Assembly (NCBI GenBank): GCA_016906335.1
Contig: JADEYG010000009.1
Location: 661,001-725,000, forward strand
From: Novakomyces olei
Lineage: Eukaryota > Ascomycota > Novakomycetes > Novakomycetales > Novakomycetaceae
Direction: 5' to 3'
DNA length: 64,000 nt
In this document: positions 59,056 to 64,000 of the stretch, in pieces
How positions within the stretch are numbered: the first letter of the stretch is position 1
Layout of the letters: each line of letters begins with the position of its first letter
Notes under the pieces: model-generated
The model's input: the letters and a program-made list of their open reading frames with translations, nothing else
What the model was told of the DNA's origin: nothing
Database searches by the model: none
Position numbers and translations under genes: made by a program

Positions 59056-60806
59056 TTACACATGAAATCTATTCTCAAAACATCCATTGCGAGTGAGCAC
59101 AGTACCAGCAGACGGCCGCACTTCGCATTGTATCGTGTCGTATGGTACATGTTCGCCGTCAAGTGAGATATAAGCATTGTTGCTTGGAATACGGGGTACA
59201 ATCCTGAAAGCCGAGCATTTTGTGTATTTCACATATGGCAATTCAAAATGCTTGCCAGACGGAATAGCTTGAAATATCTTGATCATCTGCCACCGGCTAA
59301 TTCGAGAATCAATCATAATTACGTCCATGAGCCCGTCTGTAGCCAAGCTTGTAGGAAAGAATAGCATGTCGCTGGAAACATAAGGCATTTTTCCAGCATA
59401 GAAAATTCCCAAATGATCACAGTTGAACTTTGTCCAGCCCGTCTTTCGTGGGTTAGCGGCATGCCCATACTTAAGAGTATCGACACCTATTTCACGGCTT
59501 AAATGATCATCGCCTTTGAATGAAGCAGGCGTTTCAGCTTCCCGAAAATGCTTTATTATATCCGTTTTCCTCTCGTGCTGAATCGCCAAATATATATCGC
59601 AAGGATAAGTAGTTTTTTTAACAATTGTCTTTAGCAGGACACCGTACGTAAATCGGAAATCGCCCATCCATCTATACGCACACAATTAGCAACCCAAATA
59701 AATATGTGAATAGAAAAAGAAGAATATCTCATAAAGGAGAATATTAAAAAAGACTAGAATGTTTGGACATGTCGTGTATTTCTCCAAGATGCTTACCTTA
59801 GATGTTCCGTTCCCAGGTCACAGTCAGCAATAGCTCCAAAACTAGTACTTAGGAAACTAATTGTAGAGTCTGCCGCAGATGCACGTGTAAACTCACACAA
59901 GTCAATTTTGGTCGGCATGCCTTTTATGATTGATAATGTGGCCTCACAAACAGCAGAGCTGCCATTTATGTTTAGAGATAAAGCATTTCCCGATCCGCCT
60001 GGAATCATGCTCACAGGCAATTCAAGCGCCCTGAGCGCATCTTTTCTCTTTGCGAGTCCGTTAAATATTTCATACGGCATTCCGTCTCCCGAAACGCAAA
60101 CGACCGCATCATATTTCTCTATGTCCAAATCCTTGGCTATCTCAAAGCCATGTCCCTGGTACTCAGTCCTGACTATATCCAAAGAGCATTGTGCCGCCTT
60201 TAAAAGGGGTTCAGCTATTTTCTTGAAATAATAATCAGCCTTTCCTTGACCACCATGAGGGTTTATTAGTACAAATAGCTTTTTGCGTATCTTAATATCT
60301 ACACAAAAAATTAGACGCAGATCAGTTGGACAAAAAAGATATACTTTTATACGCTCTGTGCAATAGGACATCTCTGAATTCCGCGGCTTCCTGCGGATCA
60401 GCTACATGTACAGACATGGTGACCTTTATATGATGACTACCCGATTTCCGGGCGTGAACGATTTGCAGACGCGACTGTTGAACATCAACCCATAATACGT
60501 TTTGAATTTCAATTGGGCCATAACCATGTGGCTTTTGACGCCCTTCATAATTTAGCACATTATCAAAAAGCAGATCAAATATACCGTATCTGAGTAGACC
60601 ACAGCAGCTCAATCTTCCGTCCCTTTACCTTGATTAGTCTTTTGTAAAGAATGATTTGTTGTATCGACACACCTATGTGGTGTAACAGCTTCCGTAGCTA
60701 TGCCTCGCACCGTCAACAAATCGGTTGCTATAGTTAATTCTACTTCTTGATCCTTGAGTCGCCCATTGATTCTAACTTCCATTAACCCCGACTCTTCTTC
60801 GTCCAT
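59056..60806 (-). CDS. LCB4: Sphingoid long-chain-base kinase
   Basis: Phosphorylates sphingoid bases (dihydro- and phytosphingosine). Exons on the minus strand: 60806-60673, 60622-60345, 60298-59797, 59671-59056 (509 aa). Introns are 50, 46 and 125 nt. Domain blocks: KLFVLINPHGGQGKA, CVSGDGMPYEIFNGL (ATP-binding SGDG), MIPGGSGNALS, SFGAIADCDLGTEHLRWMGD (split by intron 3) and the C-terminal LDGEHVPYDTIQCEV. The regulatory N-terminus contains a CC pair (RLSCCGLL), a plausible palmitoylation site like that of yeast Lcb4, and EIQNVLWVDVQ as in fungal homologues. Exon 1 and exon 2 lie in different frames, so the N-terminal join rests on phase and splice signals. Lcb4 or Lcb5 cannot be told apart. 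Confidence 0.92.
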
Positions 60807-62149
60807 GTTGGCCTTCCCAGAGTCAATTCGATAGCATAAATGTCTCGTATCGGCCCAAGAGTAAACACGGCGATTAATTTACAAATCGGTCATTTTATAT
60901 ATGCGGATCTATAAAGTATTTCTTATCTGAATGTACGCTTGATAACGACGCGTCGAATACGATGATAATCATTGAAGAGTACGGATGCGGTGGACAAAGC
61001 TTAAGGAATACGACTCGATTGTTTTGTGCATCAATTTTAAATTTAAGAGATTGTTCCATTTTCGAGTCTATTCATTCATTATGCGTCTAGCGATTACGTG
61101 CCAGTCAGCATGCGTAGTACTGCCGAGATTACGAGATCTATCGATAATAAGTGTGTTTCAGAGATTCGAGATTCGAGCTAGCGGTCGCTCAAATAGCTTT
61201 AATCTCATATAGCTTTCGACCAATCCCAAGTGAATCGTTCTGGAAAGTATCAGCAATAAGTAACGCTGAAGACAAGTAGTAGTATAGTTAGGTTTATATT
61301 AAATTTTTTGGAGGACAATGCATTACATTCTAAAATCTAAAATGGCTATAATAAATTAATTTGTCCAGTAAACATGAGTCAGTGCCAAAAGAATCCATCT
61401 ACAAGACGAAGGCAAGACGAAATGGAAAACGCAATAAATAATTTATGGGTTTCACAGTAGTATTCTAGCATTCGATTTGCTCTGCGCACGTGGAATTACA
61501 ATTGGGTGACGATGGATGATGATTTTGGTGTATACTTATTTGTTTGTTTGCTTTGCATTATAATTTATTATCATCATTCATATTCTTATTGAGACCGGAG
61601 GTATAATAAGTGCTGCTTTTAGCGTTGGGAATGAAAATTATGTTCGAGACATAGAGATTGCCTTGTCCGCCAGTGCGTGCTCGCGATTGAACTACGAATC
61701 AAACAGCAAACAATTCTACTACGTTTGATAAGATTTGTTTGTTTTAAACATGCAGGTTGAGTTGAGATTTAAAGTTGAAAATGGACTTTTTTCATTGTCA
61801 TGAAACGGGAATCTACTACATTAATATTTTTGATGTTTGTCTATAAAATTGTGATTAAGCATCAACGCAATGCTATGAATCTGCAGTTTTTTGCTCGCAT
61901 GTGGAAATTTGCGATCTTGGGCAGTAAATTCAGGTTTGTGTTGTAATCACGGCAGCCGATTCTTCGGATTCTTTTTGCGGCTTTGAGACAGGGCAGAATA
62001 GTTGTTGTGAAAGAATATCAGAAAAAATCTTATTTTGAGATGCTTCACGTCTCTGCGCGTGACTGAATCACTCAAAAGCAGCATTTGAGTTTACAGCCAT
62101 TTCACTATTAATACTGAAGCTCGCATGATGTAGAGGTACTTTAGGCATC
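60807..62149. other. Upstream region of the I9 inhibitor gene
   Basis: 1.3 kb with no gene I can support. The last ~590 bp (from 61559) belong to the direct duplication and so include the promoter of the inhibitor gene. Confidence 0.5.
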
Positions 62150-62317
62150 ATGCGACTAAAGACCTTTCTCTCTAAGGCACTGTGTCTCTGTGCAATCCTA
62201 CACGGAGCAAAATGTCTACCGGCAGGTACCATTTACTCTAGGGACACATCAGGTAAAAGAGTTGCGCATTTTGCAATAATGTTCTTGTTGACGCTTTGTG
62301 CAGAAGTACCGAAAATC
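61559..62317 (+). repeat. Direct duplication, copy 1 (about 759 bp as seen)
   Basis: Matches 63257-64000 over its whole visible length, with scattered substitutions, a ~16-base segment (around 61661-61680) missing from copy 2, and one diverged patch at about 61820-61838. It covers about 590 bp of 5' flank, exon 1, intron 1 and the start of exon 2 of the inhibitor gene. Ends do not look like LTRs (no TG...CA) and there are no inverted ends, so it is most likely a tandem gene duplication. Confidence 0.9.
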
Positions 62318-62746
62318 TTTATCGTTAAGCATAATACATCGTATACTGATTTGCAGACGCACGTTGCTTCATTAATGTAACCAATGCAATTTCTGCACCT
62401 TAATTTTAACCTTCTAGCCACTCTCACTTTATGGCAGATCTATCAGAGGCTGGAGGGGCAATTATACACGAGTTTGTATCTCTGTTTAAGTAAGGCATTT
62501 CACATCCACACTTGATTGCTCAATAAATCTTTTTCTTTGCTTACCTATTTTCTTAGAGGGGTTGCTGCCGAAGCAACATTTGGTGTATTTGAAACATTAG
62601 AAGAACGCTACTCGCCTATTTTTATATTCGAGTTAACCACACGTCAGGAAGGTATGAACAGTATACTTTCTCAAGTTACATTTTGGCTGATCAAATGTAT
62701 GTGGAATAAAGTGGCCAATTTGATTTCACAGGATAGGGCATCTTGA
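62150..62746 (+). CDS. Secreted I9-type protease inhibitor (Pbi2-like)
   Basis: Proposed exons: 62150-62252, 62304-62376, 62418-62489, 62557 onward, ending at 62746, or at 62736 if a further intron 62652-62731 is removed. Exon 1 encodes a signal peptide (MRLKTFLSKALCLCAILHG ... LPA). Exons 2-4 give an I9 fold: VPKIFIVKHNTSYTDLQTHV, then GGAIIHEFVSLFKGVAAEA and ERYSPIFIFEL. This matches the I9 pattern of yeast proteinase B inhibitor Pbi2 (FIVxLK..., GGxIxHEFxxxKG) and subtilisin propeptides. Introns 2 and 3 are 41 and 67 nt; intron 2 ends TTTTAACCTTCTAG. Intron 1 is 51 nt, in frame and without a stop, so it may be optional. No protease domain follows, so it is a stand-alone inhibitor. Pbi2 itself has no signal peptide. 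Splice model is by eye. Confidence 0.6.
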
Positions 62747-63832
62747 TGCAAGACATAGCATTTCTTTTTCACGACCCAAATGAGCTCAAATACGGCGCAA
62801 GCAGAATTAAAAGGCCAGCATATAGAAATAGATATACACAGGATTAAAATACAAACAGAGAGAGCTTTCTTAGCGCGTGCTTCTAATACAATATATAGTT
62901 TTTTGGTTTACTTTTTTGGACTGTATTGCTATTTTCTAGACAAATTGAGGTAAAACGTACTCAGCAAACGTGCATGCTTTAGGACAGATTCTGATTAAGT
63001 TCATTTTGTCATGAATGCACTTTTAACGCAAATGAGTATATAACGTTCAGGAACCGGAAATATTTGAGACGCTACTAATACATCGTCCGTATTTTCCCCT
63101 TGTGCATTTTATCTTCATTCCTAAATTTATGAGTTTTACTCTAGCCTTTTAGACTGTATCGTCTTCGCATCATTTACGTAACGCTCCGCTTATGTTTGTT
63201 CCTGCGACTCTGTCTTGCTACATCGGAGAGCTACAAATTTTTTGATGTTCGGACAATATAATTTATTATCATCATTCATATTCTTATTGAGACCGGAGGT
63301 ATAATAAGTGCTGCTTTTAGCGTTGGGAATGAAAATTATGTTCAAGACATAGAGATGCCTTCTCGCGATTGAACTACGAATCAAACAGCAAACAATTCAA
63401 CTACGTTTGATAAGATTTGTTTGTTTTAAACATGTAGATTGAGTTGAGATTTAAAGTTGAAAATGGACTATTTTCATTGTCATGAAACGGGAATCTACTA
63501 CATTACTGTTGAGGAATGATTGTCTATAAAATTGTGATTAAGCATCAACGCAATGCTATGAATCTGCAGGTTTTTGCTCGCATGTGGAAATTTGCGATCT
63601 CGGGCAGTAAATTCAGGTTTGTGTTGTAATCACGGCAGCCGATCCTTCGGATTCTTTTTGCGGCTTTGAGACAGGGCAGAATAGTTGTTGTGAAAGAATA
63701 TCAGAAAAAATCTTATTTTGAGATGCTTCACGTCTCTGCGCGTGACTGAATCACTCAAAAGCAGCATTTGGGTTTACAGCCATTTCACTATTAATACTGA
63801 AGTTCGCATGATGTAGAGGTACTTTAGGCATC
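62747..63832. other. Spacer and 5' flank of the second inhibitor copy
   Basis: About 510 bp of unique AT-rich sequence followed, from 63257, by the duplicated 5' flank. A minus-strand frame at 63190-63384 spans the junction and is not supported. Confidence 0.5.
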
Positions 63833-64000
63833 ATGCGACTAAAGACCTTTCTCTCTAAGGTACTGTGTCTCTGTGCAATCCTACACGGAGCAAAATGTCT
63901 ACCGGCAGGTACCATTTACTCGAGGGACGCACCAGGTAAAAGAGTTGCGCATTTTGCAATAATGTTCTTGTTGACGCTTTGTGCAGAAGTACCGAAAATC
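63257..64000 (+). repeat. Direct duplication, copy 2 (runs off the window)
   Basis: Offset of 1698 bp from copy 1 at the left end. The true right boundary is beyond the window. Confidence 0.9.
63833..64000 (+). CDS. Second I9-type inhibitor gene, 5' part only
   Basis: Exon 1 at 63833-63935 and the first 14 bases of exon 2 (from 63987) are present; the rest lies outside the window. Exon 1 differs from copy 1 by four bases, three of which change the residue (Ala10Val, Thr33Ala, Ser34Pro), while the 51-nt intron is identical. The signal peptide is intact, so the copy may be functional. Confidence 0.55.
   Translation, partial: MRLKTFLSKVLCLCAILHGAKCLPAGTIYSRDAPGKRVAHFAIMFLLTLCAEVPKI

Noticed and set aside
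60985-61212. 75-codon plus-strand frame upstream of the inhibitor
   Set aside because: No domain, no matching exon, composition like its AT-rich surroundings.
61559-64000. The two long direct repeats as LTRs of a retrotransposon
   Set aside because: No TG...CA ends, no primer-binding site or polypurine tract seen, no gag/pol between them, and the repeat contains a gene start; tandem gene duplication explains it better.

Overview
The window is nuclear DNA of an ascomycete fungus, most likely an early-branching budding-yeast (Saccharomycotina-grade) lineage. The evidence is the fungal gene set (BEM3, BUD4, CDC11, WHI3, SSK1, HAL4-type kinase, a tropomyosin of 161 aa, a Ku70 without SAP domain) and many small spliceosomal introns (about 35-280 nt) with GTAAGT-like donors and a CTAAC/CTAAT branch site lying only a few bases before the acceptor. 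CTG falls on invariant leucines (the two leucines of HPLQALAD in ornithine carbamoyltransferase, APEL in LysRS), so CTG reads as Leu and the CUG-Ser/Ala yeasts are unlikely. I cannot assign a genus. Exon boundaries below were read by eye from splice signals, reading phase and family conservation.

Layout. 0.9-4.6 kb: a small membrane protein, mitochondrial ornithine carbamoyltransferase and a Gfo/Idh/MocA oxidoreductase. 6.3-13.4 kb: BEM3 (PX-PH-RhoGAP), then securin and tropomyosin in head-to-head orientation. 14.3-21.6 kb: UAP1/QRI1, HIS3, cytosolic lysyl-tRNA synthetase and ETF-alpha. 22.2-35.1 kb: an L-type lectin cargo receptor (EMP47-like), BUD4, the septin CDC11 and WHI3. 37.0-43.1 kb: the response regulator SSK1 and a HAL4/SAT4-type kinase. 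45.2-53.3 kb: a small orphan ORF, an MFS transporter, a membrane-anchored PXA-PX-nexin-C protein and a two-TM protein. 53.5-60.8 kb: POP3-like RNase P subunit, YKU70, an SLC35F-type transporter and a sphingoid long-chain-base kinase. 62.1-64 kb: a secreted I9-type protease inhibitor and the start of a second copy.

Functional themes: polarity, septum and cell cycle (BEM3, TPM, securin, BUD4, CDC11, WHI3); stress and ion signalling (SSK1, HAL4-like); secretory and sphingolipid functions (EMP47-like, PXA-PX, SLC35F, LCB4/5); amino-acid and amino-sugar metabolism (OTC, HIS3, UAP1); mitochondria (ETFA, OTC). These are individually transcribed eukaryotic genes, not operons, and there is no sign of bacterial, viral or transposon genes.

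Intergenic DNA is rich in simple arrays with unrelated units (3-, 4-, 7-, 8-, 9-, 14-, 16- and 18-bp). The least ordinary item is at the right end: a signal-peptide-bearing, Pbi2-like I9 inhibitor gene, assembled here from short exons, inside a direct duplication of about 750 bp that continues past the window edge.
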